Assembly (NCBI RefSeq): GCF_900496995.4
Contig: NC_044004.1
Span: 55,644,224 to 55,708,223 of the forward strand
Reading direction: 5' to 3'
Source: Aquila chrysaetos chrysaetos
Lineage: Eukaryota > Chordata > Aves > Accipitriformes > Accipitridae
DNA length: 64,000 nt
Shown: piece after piece, positions 13,101 through 23,849 of the stretch
How positions within the stretch are numbered: the first letter of the stretch is position 1
Layout of the letters: each line of letters opens with the position of its first letter
Program-made: the position numbers and the translations under genes
Notes under the pieces: model-generated
The model's input: only the letters and a program-made list of their open reading frames with translations
Told to the model about the DNA's origin: nothing
The model's database searches: none

Positions 13101-16100
13101 GACACAGAGCACATGAACAGCCTTAGGAATCCCTTTTTCCTTCCCCTGTTAATTGCCAAGCACTGTTATAACATTATGTTATGAAGCACTAAAGAACAGT
13201 TCCCTTGTCTTTTTTTTGTGGGAACATGTTGGCCCACAAGTAAGACCTGTGAAGTCCCTGAATCAGGGCGGGGGCAGCCAGCAAATGATAAAGCTATGGA
13301 CCAGGTGTCACTGTGGCTATAGCCACTTTGGTTATGCTTGAAGGAAGCCATCGACATACAGTTTACAAATGACACCTTTGCTAACCCTGTGCAATGATGC
13401 TTTGAAACAATAACGTGCTAGAACCCAGCCCTACCCCTCCTACTTCTGCGAGGGAAAAAGGTAGATTTATGATCACCATTTAAACATGCTGTTGATTTTC
13501 TTTAGGCTGTTGTGGAAGCCAAAAGGCTGATTCTAAGTCGACTGGAGAAGGCTAAGAAAGATGACAATGTGAGGATGTACCTGCTGGCACTGAAGAATGC
13601 ACTCCTTCCTGAAGCAATTCCGCTGCTTCTGAAGTACGCCGAGTCAGGAGAAGGGCCCATCAGCAATCTTGCTGCCACTGCCTTGCAGAGATATGATCCT
13701 TCTTTTCTCACCAAAGAGGTAAGAAAATACACTGTCCAAGAAAAGAAGTGCAAGAGACTGTATTAAAAATAAAGTATAAATTAACAGAGTTCATCTGTCA
13801 GTCCCACTTTTTAAAGATGCCCCACGTATGGTTTTTTTACCTCCAGGAAATTCTTATATACACTTCAGTTCCAGCCAGAAAACTCTATACATTCCTGCTT
13901 GCCAAATCCCAGCTCCCAGTCTGCCAATGCTAGTCAGCCTTTGGTTCCAGAGTCACACACAGCCATCGAACGTGGCAGGCAGTCTGCAGGGAAAACTGGG
14001 CTACCTTCTCAAGAGCACTGCTTTCTCTGTGATGTACAGGAGACACTAGGAACACTTGGGCAGCTGCGTAACCCCTGTTCTTTCCTGTGCTTTCATATAG
14101 CCAGGGAGAATGCATGAAGTAAGAGAAGGGTAAAAGAGCTGCATCTTACCTTGCAGCCTCCAAGAGTAAGAGACGACATACAAAATAGCAGAAGCCCTGC
14201 TTCTGCTGCATCCCATTTCATATTTACGGCTCACAGCTGTGACTGAGTTTGTCAGGGTGCTGCTCTGCAATGAACATGCTGGAGGCCGTTCTGTCAGTGG
14301 GGCTACATGGCTCTCCGTGGACTTACCTGTAACAAAGATGGGTCACAACCTGCTCAGGGACATGAGGCCACCACAGGCACTATCTAGAAAATTAAAAACG
14401 CAAGATTCTTGATTTTTTTAAAGTACCTATTCTTGTAATAGTCAAGCAAATCTCTCTCTTGATCTTACCACTGCCACCACAGTATTTTGATCTTAGTGCT
14501 CCTACTTATTTACAGCCCCGCTGTGAAAATCAGTGTGGAAGGCTGTATTTGGACTGTGGCTGAGAGAACATAACAGATGCCCCACTTGCCCATGTGGTCA
14601 CTGAGCTATACATGTCTTGTACATTCCAAAAGGACCATGAAAAACAGGGTGCTGAAAATATATCCTTATGTATTAGCCTTAGCTATGGAGCTAGCTTAAG
14701 CTGATATTATAAACGAGATTCCAACCTGTACTTTGCCTAGTCATCTGTGAGCACTGACAGAATAATCTGTTTCCTGACCAGGTGAAGGAAACAATGAACA
14801 GGATATACCACCAGAATCGTAAAGTCCACGAAAAGACAGTGCGAACCACTGCAGCTGCTATCATCTTAAACAGTAACCCATCCTACATGGAAGTGAAAAA
14901 CATCCTGCTCTCCATTGGTGAACTGCCTCTGGAAATGAACAAGTACATGCTCTCCATGATCCAAGATATACTTCACTTTGAAATGCCTTCAAGGTACATT
15001 AAGTTCAGTATAAATAAATACAGCTCATCCTTACTTCTTTGCAGAAACCCAAAGAACACACATGTTCTCATGAATTACTACTGTAAAATTTAAGGAGAGT
15101 ATAAAAGAATGCCTAATTTTTGTGTCACTTTTAAGTATTGATATTTCAGAACAAATCTCTGCGTTTCAATGACAGTTGTTTAATAGCTATTCACATTTTC
15201 AGAGGTACGAATAAGAATTAGGCATCTAACTTGCATGACTGTAACAAATGCCATCTGTTGGTCTTAATTCTCTCGGTGGGGCACTTGCTTTTATATTTTA
15301 AGAACCAGTGAACCAGAAAAATTGCAAACATCACAGCACTAGAATGAAAATAATGAAAATATCTCTTCTTCTCAACAACATTAATTTTCAAGTAAGAGCT
15401 TTGCTTGCCTTTCTACCTATGGCTGCAGGAAGTAGCTGAAATTGGAAAAGAGACTCTGGGTTAGGGCAGATTTTTAGTGGGAAAATATGAGGGTTTTGAA
15501 GACTCTCTTTCCTACAGGGAAATTCACTCTCTCTCAAATTTGATATTTGTACAGAACAGTAATACATTTGGTACCGTAACATTTTTGTGTCTCTGTGTTT
15601 TTGTTTGTTTGTTTGTTTTGAAATACTACAGCAAAACAGTTCGGCAAGTTCTGAAGGACATGCGTGCTCATAACTATGATCGCTTCTCCAAGATGGGCTC
15701 TTCCTCTGCCTACTCTGGCTATATTACACGTATGTAACCATGAAACTGCCTTTTAACCCTGTTTGTATTCCTGAACATTTGATTAATCCACTAGTTTAGT
15801 CACAGATACCTTCTTTCTTTTTTAATTAAGGTGGTCCTGATGTATCATCCACATACAGCCTTGACATCCTCTATTCAGGCTCTGGCATTTTAAGGAGAAG
15901 TAACATGAACATCCATATTTTCAACAGAAATGCTGAACTTCATGCCAGCCAGGTAACTGCCACACTGTACATAAAAACTAAACCAGTATGTTGTCCTCTT
16001 CTTACAGCTTCTAAATCAATTCAGCTAAAGTCCATGCTGCACTGGGCAGAGAACAAGCCAGTAACAGGGGGAAAAGGAACTCACAACAGCCAGTGAGGCA

Positions 16101-19100
16101 CTTGTTTGCCTTAACCAAAAAGACAGGTGTTTTGCTCTGTATCATATATCAAGTTCTGTCTTTGGCTAAAGCCTACACTGTTTATCTGATGTAATCAGTA
16201 AAAGCTTTGTGAGTTTGTAAAATCAAGTCCCGTGTTTCGGGTATAACATGGAATGGAAATACAAGGAGTAGATCAAATGTACGAATCAAAGAGATTTAAA
16301 TGAGATGCCTCAGTTTGGACTTTTCTTAACATTGGCAAGTACCTTCAATATTATAATCCTCCTGAATTTCTGCAGGACAAAAATTGTGCAGCAGAACATC
16401 TTTGGGCTTTCCTCCCAACTGTCTGTGGAAAATAGCTGTATGAATAAAGGCAAATGTGTTTGAAAGAAAAGTAGGCTCGGGGCTGTGATCTGCGTGTGGG
16501 CAAATTCTGCCTGCATCTAAAGGGAAAATACATGCCATGAGGTTATTTTATCTTCCATTTTTGTACCTGCTCTACCTAGCTCCCTTAAGTCTTAACCCCA
16601 TCCTTTTTCATCTACAACTACATAAATTAGAGTTAGGCTCTTAGACATTAAGAAAATGTGTAGGGTTGTTAACAGCCTGGGCCAGGCAGAGTTTTTTCAT
16701 TGATTCTGTGTCACTGTTGCTTCTTAGGTGGTGATTGAAGCTCAAGGTCTGGAGTCCATAATAGCTGCAACTCCTGATGAAGGCGAGGAAAACCTGGACT
16801 CCTTTGCTGGCATGTCAGCCATTCTGTTCGATGTCCAACTCAGGCCAGTTACATTTTTCCAAGGGTACGGTGATTTAATGTCTAAAATGCTCTCAGCAAC
16901 TGGAGATCCCATTAACGTGGTGAAAGGACTTATCCTCCTGACAGATTACTCACAGGTACTAATAGCACACTGTTTGCTTCTTTTTCTGTCTCTTAAAGCA
17001 CAGATGGTCCCTCCCCCACACTGTTATGTAGGACATCTTTTTTTCTTTCTATTCAATGCTGATAAACCTGATCAATGTTACATAGGCTTCTCTTACTATG
17101 GGAGCAATAGAAAAGTAATAGGTATTAAAAAACAGAATGAAATTACATGAAAAGCAATCGAGAACAAAGGTGAGAACACATATCATTCTAGAAAACAAAG
17201 TAACACTGAATAATAGCAAATCCAACTGAGTTTCCTGTAGAAAACTCATATTGCTATCAGCTACGGCCTCCCCTCCCACAGTTTCTTGTAATACAGTATT
17301 GTCCCATGCGACCACCTAAGTCTTCCTCTTCACAGGTTGTCCAGAGACCTTACATCCAATTAGGCAATAACTGGCAAGTTCTGAATGAATGAATCACTGG
17401 TACTCAAACTTTCCCAGAGAACTAGCCTTCAAAGAACAATGCTAAGATGTCCAAATTTCAAATGCTTATTGCTAGGCAAAACGAGGAATTAAAATGAGGA
17501 TTACACAGTTTTTATGCAACTGTCACCCCAAATGGTCTGTTAATTTTATGCTCAAATTAGACTCATGTACAAATATAACCAGCTACATAATGTATTACTG
17601 GAGGACTGAAAATCTAGACATCTCTCTGAAAGTGCAGGGCCAGCATTTGCCTTGATATTTTTGTTCTTCCCAAGCAGGGATCTCCTTAGAACCTGTGGAT
17701 TTAACAGCAGCACTCAGCTCATGAAACATCTGGAGGCTCGAACTTTACTTTTTACTTGTCCCCTTTAATTCTTGGCAAAAGAAAATGCCAAAAGCAGATG
17801 ATGAGAAAATCCACTCTGATCAAAAATTACACAGAACCCCTGCCCCGCACATGACAGCTGTCCCCATCCTGAACCCAGCTCAGCCCCTTTATAATGGTAT
17901 TATAAGTCTAGAGGGCTTCCCATGTAGTGCACAAATTGGCTAACTAAAGCTCATTCCAACAATGCTTTACAGTTCACACGCAGATTATGGGCAAAAACTT
18001 TACCATGACCTATTTAACAAACAGACTGCAGAGGTGAGAAAGATAATCATGTCCAGTCCTGAGCATACGAGCATGGTGTTTACAGAACTAAATATTTCCA
18101 ACTGCTGTGCATGCACCAAGCTCCATACATACCCTGGCTGAATCAGCTGGCCGGGCACCCTGAGAGCTCTGCCAGCCAGCAGATTCTCCACTCCTCGACT
18201 TTGGAGAACCTCACAAAAGTCTGGGGCACAGCAGGGCTGGGACTGCATGCCATTTTTAACAATATCAGGGTATCACATTTTCGGTCAGTCACTGACTCTG
18301 GAAGCCTGAGCAGCAGTGTGATGAGATAGGATCCCTCCCTGCTTTCTCTCTTGGGTTGCCACTAGCACAGTTGCTGCCTAAGCTCTTTGGGACTCAAGCG
18401 GTGGACACAACCAAAAGCGTGTGTTCACAACCAAAAAGGCGCTTGTTCTTACCTCTACACCCCACAAAGGCAAAAATTGTTTAAAGCACTGTTGAACACA
18501 GCTTCAGGCTGAGCTGTTTTAAACACAACACACCTTTCTAAGAATGGTTTTACAGCTACGTTCCACGTCAACAGCAACATCAACATGGTTTGGGCACTTG
18601 CACATAACTCAGTTAAGCTTCATTAGAAATGCTTTCACCTGTCAAGTCCCTGAACTGTGATTACAGCTGTACCAGAAAACACTGTCAGAATGGAAGTGTG
18701 AATGCCATAACACTGGAACTGAGGAAAAACAGTGCATGAGAGCTGTAATTAATCTAGCTTCCTGATAGTTGAGTACTACCTCCACTTTCCCTGGCCAGCA
18801 TGGACAGGCCTTGCCCAGAACATAAGCCCCTTTACAAATTCAGACTGTAGACAACCAAGCCAAATGTGGATTTATCTTCTTTCAAAGAAGGAAACCAGGC
18901 ATGGGAAACAGTGCCCATTCTATGATACCAAAACTCAGTGTGCCGCAGCTGGTCGCAGTGTGATTTCAGAACAGGCGAAAACCAAATGTAAGATACAGAC
19001 AGGGCAGTTGAGATTGAACATCAAAAGGATGGCTTGGAAGCCAAGACTGGAACCTAAAAATGGGGCAACTGAATTGTCAGGAAAGAACTTATGTAATATT

Positions 19101-22100
19101 TGGGTTGCAATTTTTGGATTGGAGCAGCCTGATTTTGAGAAAAGTGATTTTTAAATATTAGAAAAGTTCTGCTCCCCTATTGCTGTTTATAAGGATCATT
19201 TTGCACAGAAAGACCAAAACTGAGTTGTACTCAAAGTGCTGTCAAATCTACCAAATAACTGCCCCCCTGGCAAATAGCTTCCTTTCATTAACTTTACAAC
19301 TGCAGTAATCACAATAGGCACATTTTGGAGAGGTGATTTCCAAGTTAATAATATTGCTTCTAAAGCTTACACTCCCACCCACCATCTGTAATATCTTTTC
19401 TTACATAACTCCACAAACTGAAATCAGAGTGTATTTTACAGCCACTGCCAGTTCTTACAGCGTCGTCTGAGGGCTAAGAATAACCATTCAGAAGTTATAA
19501 TTCCCTCTATAAAATAAACAGCTCTGATGATAAAACTTTTTTTGAGACTCCTAAGTCACCTACATTAAAGTTCAGTAGTGTTAATATTTCTCCTAGGCAA
19601 CACACCTGCCAGAAGCACAGAGAAATTAAATACTGTATTAATAGGTCAGAGAAACCATATGAAAGCCAGACCCCAGTGGAAGATAGCCAGTTCCCAAAGA
19701 AGTGCCTGTTTCAGCCGTCTCTGCATTGCATTACAGTAGCACTGTCAGTGCAATACATAAAGAAACTTTTTTTTTATTGAAACATAGCACGTTTCAGCAT
19801 TTTAAACAGTAACAAACTACCGATTCTGATCTTTCGGATCACATTTTCCACTGCAAATGATACACAAAGCTTAAAATAGGAAGGGAAAGGAAAATACCGC
19901 TCCTGAGGAGGCTGGGTCCCTGTGATTTACATCTACCATCAGCCTAGATCGGATTTGCACATGAGGCGAAGTACAGGACTGAGCTCTAAATAAGGAAATA
20001 GATGAGCTAGTAAAACACAAGTGCTCCTTAGCTTCTCTGCAGGTGTCAGTGACAAACCTGGCTTAATTCTAGGTAGCCTTTAAATCCTTAAACTGTGCAG
20101 CCATTGCAAACCAAGCCTACTCCAATATTATTAGGTGTAATTTGACAATGCATCTAAAAATATCTGCTCCACTGGTTGTGTGTACATGTCTCTGCCAGAA
20201 TGTATACTGTTACCTCCTCGCTCATTAACAGCTACCCACCAATTCAGTCCCAATTAAAAGCATAGTAAAATAAAGTAAAACAAGCTTTATCTCCACACCT
20301 AAACAGACCAACAAGGTAAGTATTCCTTGCCCCATTGCAGTCAGTAGAAAAACTCCCGTTGATTTCAGAAAGACCACAATTCCAACCCATGATTTTTACT
20401 TGGGGGAAAATAAGAAATCAGAGCACGATATGACCGCATTTGCTGGGGGTGTGCTGGATTTCTAAGCCACGGCCAGCCCACTGCATTCTTACGTTAAATC
20501 TCACACCCACTTCAGCAGCAACTGACTGCCAAGTTGGTTCTGCCAAGGAGATTGTTTCAGAGATTGTTTGTTTACCCTAAAAGGTGATGTAACCATATAC
20601 AGGCACCATAATTATACAAGTCCTCGATTACAGCAGGAAAACTTTAATGTTCTGAATAAAAACCTCCCCAAATGTTGCTCCTTGCTATAGGGATTAGGAA
20701 GCTAGACTGTCTCTGCTTGCTTCTTTCTTAATCTTGAGACAAAATTAGCTGGAACCACTGGGCTACTGAATAGCTAAGAAGAGAAGAGAGACTTTTAAGG
20801 TGCCTGGACATCAAAAAAGCGGGGGGGGGGGGGGGGATTAGGTATTCACATGCCCTACAAATGGCTGCAGCATTACAGGTGCTGAGAATACTGCAGGCAC
20901 AGAAACCTGGGAGGAGGGAGAAAACCAGCTGGGAGAGAGGAGGAAGTGTCCTGGACACAAGGGATATGATCAAAAGAAACTTTTCCCAAATTAATGGTTC
21001 CTTTAAAACAGTGAATTAATCCACCAGTTCTTAGGGAAGCAGGACAACTATATAAAGTGAGTTAGATTGCCAAGCCGAGTGAACCTTAAAATCTTGGCTG
21101 TGTGTCAAAACTTAAAAGTAATGAGCTGCCATGACCCTGAGCTATATTATCACTTCCGAAACGGACTCCACATGATGCATTTCCAGTCCAGCCACAGAGG
21201 TTTCAACAAGCCACGAGCACACTTGATGTTTGATGGAAAAATGCATTAAATGCAAATTCACAGTGGCAATTAAGGCGCCTTAGCTTATGGGCTTGGCCAC
21301 CCAGTACAAAAGGGAGTAAGGAAACCACGGAGGTCTGCAGTCAGTAACGGGGATCTACCTGTGCTTTCTGACGGCTCTAGGAGATTCAGCTGCAGTCCGG
21401 GCCGAGGGCCAGCGCGGAGTTCCTGGGTGGCCTGGCCATCGACATCTCGGGAGGGATGGAGTTCAGCCTGTGGTACAGGGAATCCAAAACCAACGTCAAG
21501 AACCGGTGAGATACTCCCAGCGTGCGGTATAGCTGTAGAGAGCTCAGGATCCTGAGCCCCGGTAGTCCCAATGAGAAGAATTTAAATGTAAAAGACCTTG
21601 CAGTTAAAATTAAACAACAGTTATGTGCATGGGAGAACATTTGTACTTCTCTTTTCCTTTCCACCTGGGTAATACCAGTTCCTACTGGTCTCATCTGAAT
21701 TTATATACCGTTACCTGAAGAACAGGCTCCTTTGAGGGCAGTTTTTATGTATCAATGGTAGGACTGTTTGCAATTTAATTTCCTTTTTCTTAATGTGTTT
21801 TGAATTAATTGTAATGCCTGAATTTATTTGCAGGGTAGCCATGTTTATAGCTGGTAACACTGAGGTGGATTCCTTCTTCGTAAAAACTGGTATGGAAACC
21901 ACTTTGGAAGCAGAAACAACATTAGACTTCATCTCCACAGTGCAGTTTTCACAGTACCCGTTTTTAGTCTGTATGCAGATGGACAGAGTCGAATCTCCCT
22001 TCAGGTAAGAACTAAGAGCACACAATTTCTGAGGCATCCTTCCAGCCAGCTGCTGAATCTGGAACTTTTGGTGTTCGCAGCCACGAGAGATTAACAACAG

Positions 22101-23101
22101 AGGCCAAATTTCAGCCTAACACCATCAGGTGCCATGTAGGCTGTTACACACACCAGCCTCTCTGCTAACCCATTCTTCCATGTCCCTCACCCCTAAGCTT
22201 CAGAAAGGACCTTTTTGAAGATCACAACTTGCTCTGAATGTGCACTTTAGTCCAATTTTCTAGTTTGGTTTTGCAAGTAAACTAACTCAAGTGGAAGGAC
22301 ACTGGTCCCCTTGCGTACAATCAGTTCTGATGGTGACCTGAAAGTTTGCCAGCAGTAGTTCTGTATTACACTGTTGAGAGAGGAACTGCATAGCCATAAA
22401 CTAGCTGAAGCAGAAAGTTTTCTTCATCATCTGCTATTTAGTAGTGTCAACAAAAGTACCTGGTGTGTTAAGCTCTTGCAACCGTTGAGTTCTATCATAT
22501 TTTATTAAGGCACCAACTTTCCTGAAAGCTAAACAACTGTGCAAAAAGGTAAAAAAAGATGGTTTCCAGTAGCCAAAGAGTAGTAATTGCATTGCCATGT
22601 GAGAAGCTGGGTTTACTACTCCCTCCTAATCCCTATTTGCTGAGACCTAAGGGTGATAACATTTGCAAAGCCTGTGCCAGATTTCCATTCGGGCTTTTCT
22701 GATCCAAAAGATGCTAAGCCTGAAAGAAATTAAAGGACTTGAGGATCTCCAGGAAATCCTAAAAAACCAGTATCTGTTATTCTGCAGATACTAAAACATC
22801 TTCTGATTATATCTACACATTGTGGAAGTGTAATCTCATCTGTATGTAAAGTGTTTATCTCTAGCCTCACCTACAGGGTACAGCTTTTGTATAAATTTGC
22901 TAATGCCAGACCACCATGTTGTGTCCTTACAGGCGTTATGTGACTAAGTATGAAAGTCTACCATCTGGCAGACGGTACGCTGCAAGGAGAGGGAAAGCAG
23001 AACTGTTGGCAGGTAATGAATACCCTCTCCACCAAGAGAATTCCAACATGTGCAGAAAGGTTTTCGGCGCAGTGTCTGATTCCTCCAGCAGCTGGTTTTG
23101 A
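1000..23101 (+). CDS. MTTP: MTTP, microsomal triglyceride transfer protein large subunit (coding exons 2-18; exon 1 outside window)
   Basis: MTTP is the lipid-transferring subunit that, bound to protein disulfide isomerase in the ER lumen, moves triglyceride, cholesteryl ester and phospholipid onto nascent apoB. Seventeen exons (1000-1187, 1761-1904, 3907-4014, 4761-4877, 6086-6225, 7086-7236, 10658-10815, 11682-11850, 12434-12541, 13506-13718, 14782-14993, 15632-15729, 15831-15952, 16728-16955, 21381-21505, 21834-22004, 22933-23101) join in frame to 873 residues plus TGA. Numbered as human (first codon = 21), cysteines fall at 174/194, 298/301, 440/445 and 827/878, and N531, R540, E570, S590, N780 and G865 are all in register. 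The C-terminus (SSSSWF) resembles the human STSSGWF end. The signal-peptide exon and the liver/gut promoter must lie upstream of base 1. All introns are GT-AG. No stop or frameshift is seen, so the gene appears intact. Confidence 0.97.
1761..1904 (+). CDS. MTTP: MTTP exon 3 (residues 84-131)
   Basis: Follows TTTGCTAG; reads [11 protein letters not shown] through LVRGK and ends AAA|GTAAGA, phase 0 to phase 0, 48 codons. It contains the IFKGKS and LEALQRP motifs shared with human MTTP. The 2.0-kb intron that follows contains a GC-rich patch (see separate entry). Confidence 0.96.
2205..2245. repeat. Half copy of a fold-back repeat family in MTTP intron 3
   Basis: Contains GTTGACTTCAGTGAGGCCAG followed by GATTTTATCC. 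It resembles one arm of the short palindromic repeats seen at 20331, 23180, 23775 and 53051 (core like CATTGACTTCAATG, then GGCCAGGAT). Only one arm is visible, so the family assignment is tentative. Confidence 0.4.
2540..2900. other. GC-rich, CpG-containing patch in MTTP intron 3
   Basis: This segment is clearly richer in G+C and CpG (CACCGCGG, GGAGCGGCGAGG, GGCGGGACGCGGGC) than the AT-rich intron around it. It keeps long open frames on both strands, which is expected of GC-rich DNA and not evidence of coding. A nuclear-receptor-like half site (GAAGGTCACG) lies near 2885. It could be an intronic CpG patch, an old repeat or a minor promoter; nothing decides between these. Confidence 0.35.
3907..4014 (+). 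CDS. MTTP: MTTP exon 4 (residues 132-167)
   Basis: A strong T-rich tract and CTACAG precede the exon. It reads [10 protein letters not shown]...[11 protein letters not shown]...GAARE and ends GAG|GTATGG, phase 0, 36 codons. This is the part of the beta-barrel corresponding to human VKEFYSYQNE...[11 protein letters not shown]. The 746-bp intron that follows shows nothing recognisable. Confidence 0.96.
4761..4877 (+). CDS. MTTP: MTTP exon 5 (residues 168-206)
   Basis: Reads VDISGKC...ALDSCE and ends CAG|GTATGA, 39 codons, phase 0. With human numbering, the two cysteines are exactly C174 and C194, the conserved disulfide of the beta-barrel, and D169 (a human disease position) is present. A 1.2-kb intron follows, in which I see no element. 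Confidence 0.96.
6086..6225 (+). CDS. MTTP: MTTP exon 6 (residues 207-253)
   Basis: Follows ATTATTTTCAG; reads [20 protein letters not shown] to KIVSK, ending AA|GTAAGT in phase 2, completed by the first base of exon 7. The middle ([18 protein letters not shown]) is divergent from human, but its length is unchanged. The 860-bp intron that follows shows nothing recognisable. Confidence 0.94.
7086..7236 (+). CDS. MTTP: MTTP exon 7 (residues 253-303, end of beta-barrel)
   Basis: Completes the split Lys codon, then reads [19 protein letters not shown] to CKKCPS|GTAAGT, phase 0. The CxxC-spaced cysteines correspond to human C298 and C301. The exon ends at residue 303, the boundary given in structural models between the N-terminal beta-barrel and the helical domain. 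Confidence 0.96.
7237..10657 (+). other. MTTP: MTTP intron 7 (3.4 kb)
   Basis: AT-rich intron between the beta-barrel exons and the helical-domain exons. The longest open frames in it are below 85 codons, lack family resemblance, and cannot be joined by splice sites to MTTP. No transposon with recognisable ends was found. Confidence 0.7.
10658..10815 (+). CDS. MTTP: MTTP exon 8 (residues 304-356)
   Basis: Follows TATTCTGCAG; reads [20 protein letters not shown] to NKEL(L), ending CT|GTAAGT in phase 2. It starts the central alpha-helical domain of the large lipid transfer protein family. The KEEILQI motif is identical in human. The intron that follows is 866 bp with nothing recognisable. Confidence 0.95.
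11682..11850 (+). CDS. MTTP: MTTP exon 9 (residues 356-412)
   Basis: Reads (L)[20 protein letters not shown] through [17 protein letters not shown] and ends ACT|GTAAGT in phase 0. The D of VVDA is D361, a human abetalipoproteinaemia position. Helical-domain repeat. The intron that follows (583 bp) holds a T-run near 12173 and nothing else. Confidence 0.96.
12434..12541 (+). CDS. MTTP: MTTP exon 10 (residues 413-448)
   Basis: Follows CATAACAG; reads [19 protein letters not shown] to [12 protein letters not shown], 36 codons, phase 0, donor GTGAGT. The cysteines fall at 440 and 445 as in human. The intron that follows is 964 bp with a T-run near 12689 and no recognised element. Confidence 0.96.
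13506..13718 (+). CDS. MTTP: MTTP exon 11 (residues 449-519)
   Basis: Follows TTTCTTTAG; reads [19 protein letters not shown] to [18 protein letters not shown], 71 codons, phase 0. [13 protein letters not shown] is identical to human. Part of the central helical domain. The 1.06-kb intron that follows shows nothing recognisable. Confidence 0.97.
14782..14993 (+). CDS. MTTP: MTTP exon 12 (residues 520-590, PDI-binding helical region)
   Basis: Reads [18 protein letters not shown] to FEMPS(S), ending AG|GTACAT in phase 2. It contains Y528, N531, R540 and E570. In human MTTP, R540 is described as packing against N531 and E570, and its loss (R540H) abolishes activity and PDI assembly. All three are conserved here, which argues for a functional protein. 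Confidence 0.97.
15632..15729 (+). CDS. MTTP: MTTP exon 13 (residues 590-622)
   Basis: A GTTT repeat and TACTACAG precede the exon. It completes S590 and reads [20 protein letters not shown] to SGYIT, ending AC|GTATGT in phase 1. It crosses the boundary between the helical domain and the C-terminal lipid-binding sheets. Only 101 bp separate it from exon 14. Confidence 0.95.
15831..15952 (+). CDS. MTTP: MTTP exon 14 (residues 623-663)
   Basis: Follows TTAATTAAG; joins in phase 1 and reads (R)[19 protein letters not shown] to [31 protein letters not shown] is near-identical to human; the HIFNRNAEL segment is divergent (human FQYIGKAGL). The 775-bp intron that follows shows nothing recognisable. 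Confidence 0.96.
16728..16955 (+). CDS. MTTP: MTTP exon 15 (residues 664-739)
   Basis: Follows TTCTTAG; reads [20 protein letters not shown] through [16 protein letters not shown] to LLTDYSQ|GTACTA, 76 codons, phase 0. This is among the best-conserved parts of the lipid-binding C-terminal domain. Confidence 0.97.
20331..20368. repeat. Fold-back repeat copy in MTTP intron 15
   Basis: CCCATTGCAGTCAGTAG, then AAAAACTCCCGTTGATTTCAG. The two halves are near reverse complements around an A-rich centre. This is the same plan as the copies at 23180 and 23775. The ends are not defined. Confidence 0.45.
20821..20836 (+). repeat. G16 homopolymer in MTTP intron 15
   Basis: Sixteen consecutive guanines directly after AAAAAAGC. 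Prone to sequencing and length error. Confidence 0.9.
21381..21505 (+). CDS. MTTP: MTTP exon 16 (residues 740-781)
   Basis: Follows GGCTCTAG; reads [20 protein letters not shown] to KTNVKN(R), ending CG|GTGAGA in phase 2. G746 and N780, positions mutated in human abetalipoproteinaemia, are conserved. The exon is noticeably more GC-rich than its neighbours. Confidence 0.95.
21834..22004 (+). CDS. MTTP: MTTP exon 17 (residues 781-838)
   Basis: Follows TATTTGCAG; reads (R)[19 protein letters not shown] to DRVESPF(R), ending AG|GTAAGA in phase 2. [19 protein letters not shown] is identical to human and includes C827. The 928-bp intron that follows shows nothing recognisable. Confidence 0.97.
22933..23101 (+). 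CDS. MTTP: MTTP exon 18 (residues 838-893 and stop)
   Basis: Follows TCCTTACAG; completes R838 and reads [13 protein letters not shown] through [18 protein letters not shown] to SSSSWF and TGA at 23099-23101. C878 and G865 are present. The protein is one residue shorter than human at the very end. Confidence 0.97.
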
Positions 23102-23179
23102 AATGAGCACCTGAGCTTCTGCTTTCCTGAATCCATGGCTCCCTCAATGACTTAGGCTTGTACGTACCGAACTAACTTG

Positions 23180-23249
23180 GAGCTTGATCTTGCACTACTG
23201 CAGTTAATGGGAAATTTGCCATTGATTTCAACAGGCCAGGATCAAACTC
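23180..23249. repeat. Fold-back (MITE-like) repeat in the MTTP 3' UTR
   Basis: Left arm GAGCTTGATCTTGCACTACT... and right arm ...CAGGCCAGGATCAAACTC are imperfect reverse complements (about 21 of 31 positions) around GAAATTTG, with ATGG/CCAT meeting at the centre. This is the pattern of a short palindromic repeat that I recall as widespread in sauropsid genomes. I do not assert a family name. Confidence 0.6.
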
Positions 23250-23316
23250 GCAGTGCGTGCACAGTGTTTACATATTAACCTATATTTAAGACTTTTGTAA
23301 AAAAAAAGCTAAGGCA

Positions 23317-23322
23317 AATAAA
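23317..23322 (+). terminator. MTTP: Candidate MTTP polyadenylation signal AATAAA
   Basis: First canonical hexamer after the stop, 216 bases downstream of it. It is followed by a moderately T/G-rich stretch. Confidence 0.55.
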
Positions 23323-23774
23323 GACCAATTTGGTAGTATTCCATGCACTCCCTTAAGGGTGGTGCTAGTTCTTTATTTTTACTTTTTTGTGCCAAAAGCA
23401 AAAACAATCCCTCATTTTTCTTTCTTGGGGAATACCGAAGTCCATGTTTTTGACATGCAGTAAGAACAATTATGATGTATAAAGAATGATTATTTATGAA
23501 TATATTTTAAAGTATTTAGGTGTTTTAGGCCTATGACCAATCCTCCTTCAAATATTCAAGTACAATTCACATCTAAATGGGACCATGAATTCCTGCTTAC
23601 TCAGTATTGCCTGTTTACAAAAAAGCAGGTTTTATTTTACATTATTTTAAAGGGGTTTCCCTTTTTTTAAGCAGTCAGAGCTTGATTATTATTATTATTA
23701 TTTATCTTTTGGGTTTTTTTTATTAACTGCTATAGTTGAATTGATTAAAAATGTGGAGTGACATTTCCACACGG

Positions 23775-23845
23775 TTGCCTTAATTCTGTTCCCATTGAAA
23801 TCAATGCTATTTCTGTAGTTATCACCAGGAGCAGAATTAAGCCAA
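23775..23845. repeat. Fold-back repeat copy downstream of MTTP
   Basis: TTGCCTTAATTCTGTTCCC and GGAGCAGAATTAAGCCAA are inverted arms. The left arm carries CATTGAAATCAATG, itself a palindrome. Same plan as 23180-23249. Confidence 0.6.
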
Positions 23846-23849
23846 TAGT

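Larger units (their letters stand above)
16956..21380 (+). other. MTTP: MTTP intron 15 (4.4 kb, the largest in the window)
   Basis: Mostly AT-rich unique sequence. Two things stand out: a fold-back repeat core at 20331-20368 and a 16-base G run at 20821-20836. Open frames inside are short and have no family resemblance. Confidence 0.7.
23102..23345 (+). other. MTTP: MTTP 3' UTR (probable)
   Basis: From the stop codon to just past the first canonical AATAAA at 23317-23322. About 70 bases of it are a fold-back repeat (see 23180-23249). The actual cleavage site is not determinable from sequence, and longer 3' UTRs using later signals are possible. Confidence 0.6.
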
